DNA of 64,000 nucleotides from an uncultured Lachnospiraceae bacterium (lineage in GTDB: Bacteria > Bacillota > Clostridia > Lachnospirales > Lachnospiraceae): the NCBI GenBank assembly GCA_949949005.1, contig CATLHM010000008.1, positions 62,001-126,000 on the forward strand, in the 5' to 3' direction. The translations under genes and the position numbers were made by a program. Below the pieces are notes generated by a model that worked only from the letters and a program-made list of their open reading frames with translations, did not search any database and was not told where the DNA came from. Below are positions 8,757-17,867 of the stretch, in pieces; position 1 is the first letter of the stretch, and every line of letters begins with the position of its first letter.

Positions 8757-10073
8757 TTACAAGGGCCATTCATATTTATGTTTATCAGAAACGCTGATCT
8801 CCCGGCCGAACTGAATTTCAACGATCTTCAGCTCCGTATCCGCAATCACCGTGTGCTTACAGCCAGCCTCCATCCGCACCACGTCCCCGGCTCCTATCGG
8901 ACGTTCCACACCGTCAATGATGCTTCTTCCCCGGCCGGAAATCACATTCCAGACCTCCGTTCTTCTCTCATGGCTGTGATAATTCATCTTGTTCCCTTTG
9001 TTCAGAGTTACCTTGATGGTCAGGCTCTCCTCCGTGGCATCCAAAACCCGAAAGCTCCCCCAGGACTTTTCCGCAAACATGATCTGCTGATCAATCTCGT
9101 CCACAAAAGGCTTAATATAGCTGGATTGTACTTTGTCAGAGACCAGGATTCCCTCCGGGCTGGCAGAAACCACCACGTCCTTCAGGCCCATACAGAGCAC
9201 AGGCACGTCCAGCTCATTCACCACATGGACATTTTTACATTCTTCATTCAAAATCGCCTTCCCGACGCAGGCCTCCTCCATGGCCTCGGTGAGAGTGTTC
9301 CATGTTCCTAAGTCCTTCCACTCCCCCTTAAAGCGCACCACCCGGATCTCTTTCTCCTTCTCTGCCACTGCATAGTCGAAGCTGATCTTAGGCACCTCAT
9401 CGTACCTAGCAAACAAATCCTCATATCCTTCAAACTCTATATATTCATGAGCCTTCCTCAGCATATAGCCCAGCTTGTAGGCGAACACGCCGCCATTCCA
9501 CAAGGCTCCCTGGCGGATGTATTCCTCTGCGGTCCTCTTGTCCGGCTTTTCCCGAAAGGTGGCAACCCTGCTGACCTGCCCCTGATCTGCCGGAATCACA
9601 TAGCCGTATTTCTCGCTGGGGTAGGTAGGCTCCATTCCCATCAGCACCAGATTGGCCTCCCCCTGTGCGGCAATCTCCCCCAGCTTCCCGATGGCCTCAA
9701 AGTAATCCTTCTCCACATAGGGATCCACCGGGCACACCACCACCGGCTCCTCCTCAGATACCCTCTCCACATCATGGAGATAAACGCTTGCCAGGGCGAT
9801 TGCAGGAAAGGTATCCCGCCTACATGGCTCCACACATACACAAACCTCGCCGCCGAGCTGATTGTGAATGGAGGAAACCTGGGTCTTGGAGGTTGCTATG
9901 ATCACCTGAGCCTTGGGATCCACTGCCCGTATCTGCCGGTACATACGCTGTACCATGGATTCATACTCTCCGTCCTCTTTTTTAAAAAACTTGATAAACT
10001 GCTTGGAACGGATATCGTTTGAAAGGGGCCATAGACGCTTTCCCGAACCGCCGGACAATAAAATGATATGCAT
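8757..10073 (-). CDS. manC: mannose-1-phosphate guanylyltransferase, ManC type with C-terminal cupin
   Basis: Makes GDP-mannose from GTP and mannose-1-phosphate for cell-surface glycans. 438 residues: N-terminal nucleotidyltransferase domain with the pyrophosphorylase signature LLSGGSGKRLWPLS, middle motifs FREKPD and WNGGVFAYK, then a C-terminal cupin (NYHSHERRTEVWNVISGRG) like the isomerase half of bifunctional ManC/AlgA. The cupin retains the His pattern, but isomerase activity is uncertain because the linker is short. GGAG lies about 12 nt before the ATG. No other polysaccharide genes are adjacent. Confidence 0.88.
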   Translation of the reverse strand: MHIILLSGGSGKRLWPLSNDIRSKQFIKFFKKEDGEYESMVQRMYRQIRAVDPKAQVIIATSKTQVSSIHNQLGGEVCVCVEPCRRDTFPAIALASVYLHDVERVSEEEPVVVCPVDPYVEKDYFEAIGKLGEIAAQGEANLVLMGMEPTYPSEKYGYVIPADQGQVSRVATFREKPDKRTAEEYIRQGALWNGGVFAYKLGYMLRKAHEYIEFEGYEDLFARYDEVPKISFDYAVAEKEKEIRVVRFKGEWKDLGTWNTLTEAMEEACVGKAILNEECKNVHVVNELDVPVLCMGLKDVVVSASPEGILVSDKVQSSYIKPFVDEIDQQIMFAEKSWGSFRVLDATEESLTIKVTLNKGNKMNYHSHERRTEVWNVISGRGRSIIDGVERPIGAGDVVRMEAGCKHTVIADTELKIVEIQFGREISVSDKHKYEWPL

Positions 10074-10116
10074 GGATGATGCTTCTCCTTGTCTTGAATA
10101 TTGATCTTACTATAGC

Positions 10117-10145
10117 ATTGTACTCTGGTTTTGGGTTTTATTCAA
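10117..10145 (-). promoter_or_regulatory. promoter of manC
   Basis: Minus strand: -35 TTGAAT (10140-10145), 17-bp spacer, -10 TACAAT (10117-10122), about 40 bp before the manC ATG. Confidence 0.6.
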
Positions 10146-10185
10146 TGGTTTTGTCCTGTCTATTTTTTGCTTATATGGTTTTAAA

Positions 10186-10345
10186 TCATCCAGACAGGCA
10201 GTACAAATAATTTTCTTCAACATTAACAAAGCCAACATTTTTGAAGGCTTCTGCTGCCTCTTTTCCACTTCTCCCTTTTATCTCTTTATAAGAGAATGGC
10301 TGTTTTGCCTTCTTTAATCGATAACACCTTTTTGTTTTATTGTAT
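10186..10345 (-). pseudogene. possible remnant of a PASTA-like coding sequence
   Basis: This AT-rich gap between manC and the GHKL kinase has no intact gene. One minus-strand frame is open for about 53 codons without a start and reads YKEIKGRSGKEAAEAFKNVG before its stop at 10186-10188. The pattern resembles a PASTA-type repeat (substrate-binding domains of cell-wall proteins). It may be a decayed gene end; similarity is by eye only. Confidence 0.3.
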
Positions 10346-10359
10346 ATAATTTTTCATTT

Positions 10360-11142
10360 CTATTTTCCAGGCAGCCAGAGCGTAAACTCCAAAAAATTTA
10401 CATTCCCTTCCCTGTTATTGGCTACCTGGATCTCACCCTTTAAGCCAAGGACGATTTTCTTCAACTTTTTCAGGCCGATCCCATGCCCCTTTCCCTTGCT
10501 GGTAAAATCCTCCTGAAAAAACCGTTCGATCTCGTCCGCCGCAAACACCCTGCTCACATTGGCTACGGATATCCTTAACCGGATATTTTCATGTCCCATT
10601 TCCAGCCGGATCAGCTTCTCTCCTTCCATGCTGTTTATAAGCGCCTCCATGGCATTGTCAAACAGAATGCCCAAAATTTCGATGAGTTCATAGCCCGGCA
10701 CTCCTATCTCTTTTTCTTTCACCGCAATCTGGTACTCCACCCGGATCCCGTACTGCTCTGCCTGCTGGATCTTTCTGTAAATGAAGCCTACCACCAGAGG
10801 ATTCTCTATCGCCAGGAGCAATCTCACCTCACGGCTCTTCTCCATCACCTCGCACAGATATTCATGCTGGGAATGAACCAGCTCTTCATAGTTATCAATG
10901 GTGTAGATCATTCCCAAAATCGCGTTTATGTGGTTGTTCATATCGTGCTGCCTTTCTCTCACCAGAGTAAGCAGTTCGTCATAAGCTTCATAGTACAGGC
11001 TGCTCATTTTTGCCTGCCGGATCTTTCTCTCTGTCTCAGCCCTGGATTTCTGCCACTGATACAAAACCAGAATCAATAAAATAATGGCCATACAGCCTAA
11101 AACAGACAATGTTTCCAAAAGCATGGGAAACGTCCAAACCAT
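10360..11142 (-). CDS. orphan GHKL-domain sensor histidine kinase (AgrC-like cytoplasmic half)
   Basis: 260 residues with one N-terminal membrane helix (about residues 8-28), a dimerisation segment with the phospho-acceptor His in RERQHDMNNHINAI (near residue 65), and a GHKL ATPase with N-box DNAMEAL and G-box GHGIGLKKLK. AgrC-type kinases usually have six or seven membrane helices; here only one remains, so the sensor part is reduced. No response regulator or agrB/agrD-type genes lie nearby. The partner is therefore elsewhere, or the protein is an accessory modulator. Confidence 0.82.
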   Translation of the reverse strand: MVWTFPMLLETLSVLGCMAIILLILVLYQWQKSRAETERKIRQAKMSSLYYEAYDELLTLVRERQHDMNNHINAILGMIYTIDNYEELVHSQHEYLCEVMEKSREVRLLLAIENPLVVGFIYRKIQQAEQYGIRVEYQIAVKEKEIGVPGYELIEILGILFDNAMEALINSMEGEKLIRLEMGHENIRLRISVANVSRVFAADEIERFFQEDFTSKGKGHGIGLKKLKKIVLGLKGEIQVANNREGNVNFLEFTLWLPGK

Positions 11143-11357
11143 ATAAACCCCATCCTTTGCCTATCTCATACCCCTTCATATTACACCAATTCCCATAATC
11201 TCCCAATTATTTTAAAAGATAACTATTAAAAGTAGTCATTTTAAGGTCGTTTATAGGAAATCAACGATTTAAAGACGTATAAGCCTGTCTGATTTTATAT
11301 AAACTGTTAACAGGGCAACCATTAACGGTAGGTGAAAATCCGATACGGGGGATTGTT

Positions 11358-11675
11358 ATGAACGAGAAATTCGTCAGGGACAGAATTACCGAATTGAGAA
11401 TGCGCAAAAAAATGTCCGAATATCAACTAAGTTTGGAGCTGGGTCATAGCAAATCCTATATCCAGTCCATCAGCTCCGGCCGGACTTCCCCTTCCATGGG
11501 TGCCTTTTTTGAAATCTGCGACTTTTTTGGTATCAGTCCTGTGGAATTTTTTGACAGTGCCATCAAAAATCCGGAGCGCATCCACAAAATTACGGATAAG
11601 CTAAACCTCTTATCGGAAGAGGATCTTACTTTTTATGAATCGGTTCTGGATCGGCTCATTGGCGGCGATGAATGA
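11358..11675 (+). CDS. small XRE-family helix-turn-helix protein
   Basis: 105 residues. The N-terminal 65 form a Cro/C1-type HTH (RITELRMRKKMSEYQLSLEL, then GHSKSYIQSISSGRTSPSM). The C-terminal 40 residues (NPERIHKITDKLNLLSEEDL) are probably helical. GGGGG lies 6 nt before the ATG. It is divergent from the GHKL kinase with a 215-bp AT-rich gap that probably holds both promoters. Likely a DNA-binding regulator; no toxin or phage gene is beside it. Confidence 0.85.
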   Translation: MNEKFVRDRITELRMRKKMSEYQLSLELGHSKSYIQSISSGRTSPSMGAFFEICDFFGISPVEFFDSAIKNPERIHKITDKLNLLSEEDLTFYESVLDRLIGGDE

Positions 11676-11691
11676 ATGATTGGACAGCCAA

Positions 11692-11729
11692 AGGGCTCTC
11701 ACTGTGGTTACCCCGCCAGTGAGAGCCCT
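11692..11729 (+). terminator. strong hairpin after the XRE gene
   Basis: Perfect 13-bp stem AGGGCTCTCACTG/CAGTGAGAGCCCT with a 12-nt loop. It lies 16 bp after the XRE stop and 80 bp from the convergent fucI stop. The U-tract is weak on both strands (TTATTGT on plus), so it may be a bidirectional terminator or mainly an RNA-stabilising hairpin. Confidence 0.6.
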
Positions 11730-11809
11730 TATTGTATAGTGATCGACAAAATAATTCGTCGCTTGCTATAACATCCGGACAGTCCGCAGAGCGTTCTATC
11801 CGTTGCCGC

Positions 11810-13594
11810 TTATCTGTACATTGGCCCATACGTGGCACAGGCCCGGTAATCTGCTGACTGGATATCTTCCGTGCCAAATGCCGACCAGGCATGGGGACGA
11901 AAAATCTTCTCTTCCTCAACATTGTGCATATTTACGGGAATACGGAGCATGGAAGCAAGGGTAATGATGTCTGCCCCCACATGGCCGTAAACCGTCACGC
12001 CGTGATTGGCTCCCCAGTTTGCCATCACACTGTACACATCCCTGAAAGCTCCCTTTCCTGTAAGCCTGGGAACAAACCAGGTCGTAGGCCAGGAAGGATC
12101 CGTGCGAGTGTCAATCACCTTATGAATCTCATCCGGCAAATCCGCTGTGTACCCTTCTGCAAGCTGAATCACAGGGCCGATACCGTCGATCACATTTACC
12201 CGGAGCATGGTCACAGGCATCTGTGCCTTACAGCGGAAATGGCTGGAAAATCCGCCGCCCCTGAAATACTCATAATTGGCCCGACACCAGTCGGTTGCCT
12301 TAAGGCAGGCCTGGATATCCTCGCTGGTCATTTCCCAGAAGGGTTTCATGCAACCCCGCCCCTCCCCATCCTTAGCCGCGCCGCTTCCGTCCAAAGCCGT
12401 TGCGCCGGAGTTGATCAGGTGGATAAAGCCGTCCGAGGCAATGCCGTCTGGCTTTACCCCCGTTACCCTCTCGCAGGCCTCTGGGCTCCAATAAGTGCGT
12501 ACATCATGGAAGCAGGGGGCCGAGCCTGTAAGCAAGGTTCCCAGCATCATGGCAACGCCGTTTAAGGTATCATTCTCCGTGGCAAAGGGGGTGGGAGCCT
12601 TGGGTCCGTTCCAGTCAAAGGTGGAAGCCATAATCGCTTCCGTAAAGTCCGCATTGGGAAGCCAGTCCGTCCAGTTTCTCTGTCCCTGGAAGCCTCCCGC
12701 AACCGCATTTTTCCCGAGAGCTTCCTCATGCCATCCCATTTCATCCAGCCTGGGATTTCCATAAAGAATATCCCGGACGATCAGTGTCATTTTGGTGATA
12801 AACTCCCAGTCCTTATCCGGGGAAACCACCTTTGATTTCCGGATGATCTCGGGCAAATCCTTGCCGTCGTTTAAGTCAAAGCCTTCCCTGCAGTTTTCTT
12901 TCACCCATTTGAGGGCTTTCTCATACTCCTGCCAGTCATAAATCCCAAGGGTGATCCTGCGCAGGATTTCCGTCATGTCCACCCATTCCGCACGGATGCC
13001 GAAATAATTCTGGAACATGTCCGCATTGCAGTAGCTCCCGGCGATTCCCATGGCAATGCCGCCCAGGTTTACATAAGCCTTATTCCTCATCCAGCCAACG
13101 CACACCGCCCCCCGGGCAAAGGCAATCATCTTCTCTGCCACGTCCGCCGGGATCCTCTGATCCCCCATGTCCTGCACGTCATGGCCATAGATAGAGAAAG
13201 CCGGCAGTCCCTTTTGGGCATAAGCCGCCATCACTGCCGCCAGATAAACCGCCCCCGGTCTCTCAGTTCCATTAAAACCCCAGACCGCCTTAATGGTCTG
13301 AGGATCCATATCAAAGGTTTCCGAACCGTAACACCAGCAAGGGGTAACGCTTAAGGTGGCAACCACGTTCTCCCTGGAAAACTGCTCCGCACATTTCGCT
13401 GCCTCCGCGCCTCCTCCGATGGTATGTTCGCTGATCACGCACTGCACCCGGGTTCCGTCCGGATAACGCAGGCTGCCCTCAATCAGCTCTGCCGCTGCCT
13501 TTGCCATCCCCATAGTCTGGTCTTCAAGCCCTTCACGTACGCCGCCCCATCGCCCGTCAATCACAGGCCGGATTCCAATTTTCGGATATTGCAT
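11810..13594 (-). CDS. fucI: L-fucose isomerase
   Basis: Interconverts L-fucose and L-fuculose (also D-arabinose and D-ribulose); cytoplasmic, Mn-dependent. 594 residues, close to the 591 of the E. coli enzyme. Family stretches include [17 protein letters not shown] at the N-terminus, [16 protein letters not shown], and [23 protein letters not shown] 13592-13594 has GGAGGGG a few bases upstream. No fucK, fucA or transporter is adjacent; the AraC gene is divergent and is the obvious candidate regulator. The promoter has a good -10 (TATAAT) but no recognisable -35. Confidence 0.95.
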   Translation of the reverse strand: MQYPKIGIRPVIDGRWGGVREGLEDQTMGMAKAAAELIEGSLRYPDGTRVQCVISEHTIGGGAEAAKCAEQFSRENVVATLSVTPCWCYGSETFDMDPQTIKAVWGFNGTERPGAVYLAAVMAAYAQKGLPAFSIYGHDVQDMGDQRIPADVAEKMIAFARGAVCVGWMRNKAYVNLGGIAMGIAGSYCNADMFQNYFGIRAEWVDMTEILRRITLGIYDWQEYEKALKWVKENCREGFDLNDGKDLPEIIRKSKVVSPDKDWEFITKMTLIVRDILYGNPRLDEMGWHEEALGKNAVAGGFQGQRNWTDWLPNADFTEAIMASTFDWNGPKAPTPFATENDTLNGVAMMLGTLLTGSAPCFHDVRTYWSPEACERVTGVKPDGIASDGFIHLINSGATALDGSGAAKDGEGRGCMKPFWEMTSEDIQACLKATDWCRANYEYFRGGGFSSHFRCKAQMPVTMLRVNVIDGIGPVIQLAEGYTADLPDEIHKVIDTRTDPSWPTTWFVPRLTGKGAFRDVYSVMANWGANHGVTVYGHVGADIITLASMLRIPVNMHNVEEEKIFRPHAWSAFGTEDIQSADYRACATYGPMYR

Positions 13595-13650
13595 TTTTCC
13601 CCTCCAATCTCTTCCCATTGACAAACTCATTTCCACATGCTAATAATTGT

Positions 13651-13656
13651 ATTATA
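13651..13656 (-). promoter_or_regulatory. -10 element of fucI without a matching -35 (activator-type promoter)
   Basis: The minus strand reads TATAAT, but the hexamer 17 bp upstream is AAGAAC, far from TTGACA. This layout is common where an activator is needed, and the divergent gene is an AraC-family regulator. Confidence 0.5.
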
Positions 13657-13740
13657 TCCTATTTACCATTGGAGTTCTTGGCCGATTATGGCAAAATACT
13701 ATGATAATATTCACTTTCTAATTGGGCTAAAAGAGGTCGT

Positions 13741-14604
13741 ATGTATTACAGCAGTCTTTACGAAAACAAAAGAAGGGGAACCTTTGATTTCCCTATAGAG
13801 CTTTACTTTGTGACCAGTGCCTCCCCCCGGTATCAAATGCCCTTTCACTGGCATCTGGAATATGAACTGATCCTGATCTCCAGCGGCAGCTTCCAGCTCT
13901 ATCTTGACGGAAAAGCCTTTCAGATGAAGGAAGGGGACTGCGCATGGGTTGGCAGCGGTGTCATTCATGGCGGGATTCCCAGCAATTGTATTTATGAATG
14001 TGTGGTTTTTGATTTAGGGACGCTCCTCCATGACACACCTCTCTGCGCAAGAAGCGCCGCCAGCTTTTTAGCCGCCGAAAACGAGTACACCGGCGTTTTT
14101 TTGCAGGGCAGCAGACAAGCCTTACTCTCCTGCCAGTTAATGGCTGCCATGCGGGAAGGTCAGAAAGGATACGAGTGGACGACAGTAGGGCTTATGTGGC
14201 AGTTAATGGGAAGCCTGATCGGCACGGAAAGCTCCTGTGTTACGCCCTGCAAGAACCGGAGCAAGATTATACGGATGAAAAACGTGCTTGCTTTCATCCG
14301 TGATCACTATGAGAGCGCCATAACCCTTGCGGAACTAGCCGCTTTAGCCGGAATGTCGCCTAAATATTTCTGCCGGGCTTTTGCCCAAATGACAGGCAAA
14401 ACTCCCATAGAATATCTCAACTATTATCGGGTGGAGCAGGCGGGAGAGCAGCTTCTTTTAACTGACCGTTCTGTCACGGATATCGCTTTGGGCTGTGGCT
14501 TTAATGACATGAGCTACTTTTCCAAAATCTTTTCCCGCTATAAAGGGGTGAGCCCTATGGCCTACAGAAAGACCCAGTCCCCTGAAATCACTCCTCCCAC
14601 CTGA
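13741..14604 (+). CDS. AraC-family regulator, probable fucose/fucI regulator
   Basis: 287 residues: N-terminal cupin sensor domain (PFHWHLEYELILISSGSFQL, then GDCAWVGSGVIHGG) and C-terminal double HTH of AraC type (TLAELAALAGMSPKYFCRAF; VTDIALGCGFNDMSYFSKIF). AGAGG precedes the ATG. It is divergent from fucI with a 146-bp shared region, which argues that it controls fucI in response to a sugar; the ligand is inferred from the neighbour only. Its 3' end overlaps the convergent adaptor gene by 17 bp. Confidence 0.88.
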   Translation: MYYSSLYENKRRGTFDFPIELYFVTSASPRYQMPFHWHLEYELILISSGSFQLYLDGKAFQMKEGDCAWVGSGVIHGGIPSNCIYECVVFDLGTLLHDTPLCARSAASFLAAENEYTGVFLQGSRQALLSCQLMAAMREGQKGYEWTTVGLMWQLMGSLIGTESSCVTPCKNRSKIIRMKNVLAFIRDHYESAITLAELAALAGMSPKYFCRAFAQMTGKTPIEYLNYYRVEQAGEQLLLTDRSVTDIALGCGFNDMSYFSKIFSRYKGVSPMAYRKTQSPEITPPT

Positions 14605-15889
14605 CCGTCTCCCCCTTACGAATCTCCCTGGTGGAGGAGAGGATGATCAGGCTCTCCCTGTCAAGAATCCCCTCCTGGATGGCTGTCCAATTGTCATTTT
14701 GGTCAAGCACCTTGACATTCACCGTATCTACATAGTATTCCTGTCCCAGGATTCCCTCCCGCTCTTTCAGCACATAGACATAACTTTGCTTATCCGCTTC
14801 ATGTACCGCGGCGGGAGGCAGGCAAAGCCTGTACTTTTCCCCGGGATCCGAACGGGATATGCTGCCGGATATCCCCGGTGTCCCCACTCCCTGGGGCAGC
14901 TCGATCAGCGCCTCATATATCTCCGCCGCCTCCCTGCTCTGCGCCAGATAAGCCACCTTTTCCTCCTGCTCTTTGCCCTGCCCTTCCAGGCTGAGCTGTA
15001 TCCGGTCTCCCAGGCTGATATATTTTTTCTGTTCCTTGTCCAGGGTCACCTTTAGCTGACAGGGAACGCTTTCATCGGAAATAAGCATCACGGCCGTGTC
15101 CGTTGTCCTTCCTCCTGTCCCCGTCAATATCTGCGTGACCACGCCGCCAAAGGGGGCCATGACAATTCCCTGCCCATCTTTTATTTTTTGTAAGTCCTCC
15201 CGCTGCCCGGAAAGGGCGGAAAGTTCCAACCGGGCCGTGTCCAGCTCCGCAGTGGCATTCTCCGGAAGAAGGATATCCTCCACCTTTCTTCCCGCCTGCT
15301 TCACCGCCTCGTCCCGGGCTGCTTTGGCGTCCGCCTCCCCATAGGCCGCATCTTGCAGGGCGCCTTTCAGAGCCTTATCCTCCCCGCCAGATTCTTCTCC
15401 TTCCAGCTCATTTTCCGCCTGTACATAACTTTCCAGGGCACGGCCCACCTGGGTGTCCTGAATCCTTGCGGTAGTGTCATAATCCTCTCTTGCCCGGGCC
15501 AGCTCCAGCTCCTTTTTCTGTTCCGCAATGGCCTGATTTTCCAAAATGGTGTTGATCTGTAGGGCGATTTTGGAAATTTCATTTTCCTTTTCGGTTATCA
15601 TTTCGTCCAAGTCCTCCAGGTCTATCTGGAAGAGAACGTCCCCCTCCTCCACCCTGTCCCCCACGCGCACCGGCATGGATGCAATCCGGAAGCCTGGCAG
15701 ATAGGTCACAGGCCTCTCGCCACCGGCAATCACGATTCCCTCTGCCTCCACCCTGTGCTCCACATATTTAGACTCCGGCCGGATGGCGCTTACCATAGGA
15801 AGCCGGTAGGCGTATACGCTCTTCGAGACCAGCGTGCATATTACCATAAACATTAGAAAAATCCCAAACCCTGCCATCACCTTTTTCAT
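14588..15889 (-). CDS. HlyD/MFP-type membrane fusion (adaptor) protein
   Basis: 433 residues. One N-terminal membrane helix (residues 5-27), a lipoyl/barrel-sandwich half (VRVGDRVEEGDVLFQIDLED), a long coiled coil (about 85-230), the second lipoyl half (GIVMAPFGGVVTQILTGTGG) and beta-barrel and membrane-proximal domains. In Gram-positives such adaptors usually pair with ABC exporters. It is instead the third gene of an operon with two sugar-importer-type permeases, starting 20 bp after the second. It probably acts on the outer face of the membrane; the partner is unclear. Confidence 0.85.
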   Translation of the reverse strand: MKKVMAGFGIFLMFMVICTLVSKSVYAYRLPMVSAIRPESKYVEHRVEAEGIVIAGGERPVTYLPGFRIASMPVRVGDRVEEGDVLFQIDLEDLDEMITEKENEISKIALQINTILENQAIAEQKKELELARAREDYDTTARIQDTQVGRALESYVQAENELEGEESGGEDKALKGALQDAAYGEADAKAARDEAVKQAGRKVEDILLPENATAELDTARLELSALSGQREDLQKIKDGQGIVMAPFGGVVTQILTGTGGRTTDTAVMLISDESVPCQLKVTLDKEQKKYISLGDRIQLSLEGQGKEQEEKVAYLAQSREAAEIYEALIELPQGVGTPGISGSISRSDPGEKYRLCLPPAAVHEADKQSYVYVLKEREGILGQEYYVDTVNVKVLDQNDNWTAIQEGILDRESLIILSSTREIRKGETVRWEE

Positions 15890-15908
15890 CTTTCCCGCTC
15901 CTTATCCC

Positions 15909-16784
15909 TTATTCTTTCAAACCTGAGTATATAATTCCCTGTTCCAAATAGTCCTGCCCGATTACAAACACAAACACTGCCGGAATCAGCGTGACCACGC
16001 TGGCGCAAAAGGCAAATCCCGCCTGTCCCCAGGTAATCTCCGGCAGGTACAGGGACAGGGGCCACAAGGACTTATCCTCTAAAAACGCCATCGGCTGTTC
16101 CATCAGATTCCAATATTCCAGAAATCCCAGCACCATAGCCGAGAGCAGCCCGCTTTTCCCAAGGGGAAGGCCCAGCCTTACAAAGATGGTAAGCTCCCCT
16201 GCCCCGTCCACCCTGGCCGCCTCCAGCATCTGATAGGGAATGCCCTTAAACCCGCCGTAGGATAAAAACACCGGGAAGGTCGAAAATACAGCCGGCAGAA
16301 TAATCGCCTGGTGAGTATTTAAAAGAGAAAGTTCATTCAGCACCAGATAGCTGGAAAGCATGGTCACCTGGAAGGGCAGAAGCATCAGCACCACATACAG
16401 GGCAAACAGCCCCCTGCCTCCCTTTACCTGGTACACTGCAAAGCCCCAGGCCGCCGGAACCGCCACCAGAAGCTGTCCTGCCAGAATACAGGCCACCAGC
16501 TTCACGGAATTCCAGAACAACACAAAAAACTGGGGTGTCTCGAACAGCAGCTTTCCATACCCTGCAAAAGACGGGTAATCTGGCAATAGCTTCCAGCTTA
16601 CAAATCCGCCTCCGTCCGTGAATGCGGGACTGATGTATTTCCCCAGCTCCCAGGTATCCATGAGGGAGCCGGACAAAAGCAGCAGGATAGGTAAAATTAC
16701 CAGCATGGCAGGTAAAAGCAGTATCAGGGACAAAAGGGCCTTCTTTGCCCTGCTGCCAATCTTTTTCAATCTCTGCAAGTCCAT
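15909..16784 (-). CDS. carbohydrate ABC transporter permease, MalG type
   Basis: Integral membrane subunit of 291 residues with six predicted helices. The EAA loop (MLEAARVDGAGELTIFVRLG, about residue 185-205) contacts the ATPase in CUT1 sugar importers. The ATG follows TAAGGG and starts 3 bp after the stop of the upstream permease gene, so the two are co-translated. Neither a solute-binding protein nor an ATPase is encoded nearby; CUT1 systems often share the MsmX-type ATPase, but a missing binding protein is unusual. Substrate unknown. Confidence 0.9.
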   Translation of the reverse strand: MDLQRLKKIGSRAKKALLSLILLLPAMLVILPILLLLSGSLMDTWELGKYISPAFTDGGGFVSWKLLPDYPSFAGYGKLLFETPQFFVLFWNSVKLVACILAGQLLVAVPAAWGFAVYQVKGGRGLFALYVVLMLLPFQVTMLSSYLVLNELSLLNTHQAIILPAVFSTFPVFLSYGGFKGIPYQMLEAARVDGAGELTIFVRLGLPLGKSGLLSAMVLGFLEYWNLMEQPMAFLEDKSLWPLSLYLPEITWGQAGFAFCASVVTLIPAVFVFVIGQDYLEQGIIYSGLKE

Positions 16785-16787
16785 CCC

Positions 16788-17663
16788 TTACTCATCCTCC
16801 CAAAGTCTTTGCAGGGCCAGAATCGCAACCATCAAAATTCCCCCCGTACACACTGCTGCCGCCGCCATCTTGTCAAGCTCCAGATTTACAAACCAGTTGT
16901 TGAATAGATGCTGCAAAAGATATATGCTCTGATCCGGATAGGCCCCGGCGGTCAGATAGGCCTCCCGGTAAATCTTAAAAGAATTTAAAAAGGATAAAAT
17001 CACAATGGTGTAAAGGCTTCCCTTAAGATTCGGCAGCATGATCCTCCAAAAGCGCTGCCAGCCCCCTGCCCCGTCCACCTTAGCAGCCTCCAGCATTTCC
17101 CCGGAAATACCTGCAAGCCCTGCCAGCCAGAGAATCACCGTATATCCCATATTTTTCCAAACATAGCTTCCCACCAGTACCCAAAAGGCTGCCGCCGTAC
17201 CCAGATAATCTCTGCGCACCTCCCCCCAGAGCCCGGTCAAAAGGCCTATGCGGGTGAGAAAGAGATTGAAAAACCCCTGCTTATAAAATGTCAGCTTCCA
17301 TACCATCACCACCGTAGCGGTGGGCATGGCAAGAGGGAAGAGATAGGCAGATTTGATCAGGCTCTTTTCCTTAAGGCAGTTTAGCGCAAGCGCTACGGCA
17401 AGTCCCAGGGTTACCAGAATGGGGATGCACACCAGAGTAAACCTCACCGTGTTTTTCACCGCGAGTAAAAAAGCCTGATTCTGAAAAATGGCCTGATAAT
17501 TTTTTCCTGCGCTAAACTCCCCTGTCACCGCCGTGGTGAAAGAACGCTTCACCACGTCCAGGAACGGGAGAAGGACGAAAATCATAATCCCCAAAAATCC
17601 CGGAAGCACAAACAGATAAAAAAATCTTCTTTTCTTTTTTCCCATTTTCCCTCTTGCTGTCAT
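16788..17663 (-). CDS. carbohydrate ABC transporter permease, MalF type
   Basis: About 291 residues, six membrane helices, with the EAA loop MLEAAKVDGAGGWQRFWRIM near residue 193. First gene of an operon with the MalG-type permease and HlyD-like adaptor. I place the start at ATG 17661-17663, which has AAAGGAG upstream; an in-frame GTG at 17735 would add 24 residues but has poor ribosome binding. The promoter 130 bp upstream overlaps two perfect BlaI-type operators, so the operon is probably repressed by the adjacent BlaI-like protein. Confidence 0.88.
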   Translation of the reverse strand: MTARGKMGKKKRRFFYLFVLPGFLGIMIFVLLPFLDVVKRSFTTAVTGEFSAGKNYQAIFQNQAFLLAVKNTVRFTLVCIPILVTLGLAVALALNCLKEKSLIKSAYLFPLAMPTATVVMVWKLTFYKQGFFNLFLTRIGLLTGLWGEVRRDYLGTAAAFWVLVGSYVWKNMGYTVILWLAGLAGISGEMLEAAKVDGAGGWQRFWRIMLPNLKGSLYTIVILSFLNSFKIYREAYLTAGAYPDQSIYLLQHLFNNWFVNLELDKMAAAAVCTGGILMVAILALQRLWEDE

Positions 17664-17760
17664 TCCTTGCTGGCTCCTTTCCCTGTCGGTCAGACGTATG
17701 CGTTCCATGGATACATCTGAGCCAGGCTCCGCCACGCCTCATAAATCAGTCCAGAAACGC

Positions 17761-17810
17761 AAATGACTATTATGATAGTCTATGTTATTAGACTATCATA
17801 ATAGTCATTT
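17761..17810. promoter_or_regulatory. double BlaI-type operator at the permease operon promoter
   Basis: A perfect inverted repeat with 20-bp arms (17761-17780 and 17791-17810) and a 10-bp centre. Each arm contains GACTAT-N4-ATAGTC (17765-17780, 17791-17806), matching the ACTA-N6-TAGT core of BlaI/MecI operators. The two sites are 26 bp apart and cover the spacer, -10 and start region of the promoter. Confidence 0.85.
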
Positions 17811-17818
17811 AGTGTCAA
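17790..17818 (-). promoter_or_regulatory. promoter of the permease-adaptor operon
   Basis: Minus strand: -35 TTGACA (17813-17818), 17-bp spacer, -10 TAGTCT (17790-17795). The -10 lies inside the BlaI-type operator, the same layout as at the blaI promoter. Confidence 0.75.
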
Positions 17819-17867
17819 ATACTTTTTGTAAAACCAGGCCCACCTATAATTCCCTTAGCAGGACGCC

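Noticed and set aside
10146..10359. Possible agrD-type peptide gene next to the AgrC-like kinase
   Set aside because: No short open frame with a start and the expected Cys motif is present; the only longer frame lacks a start codon and looks PASTA-like.
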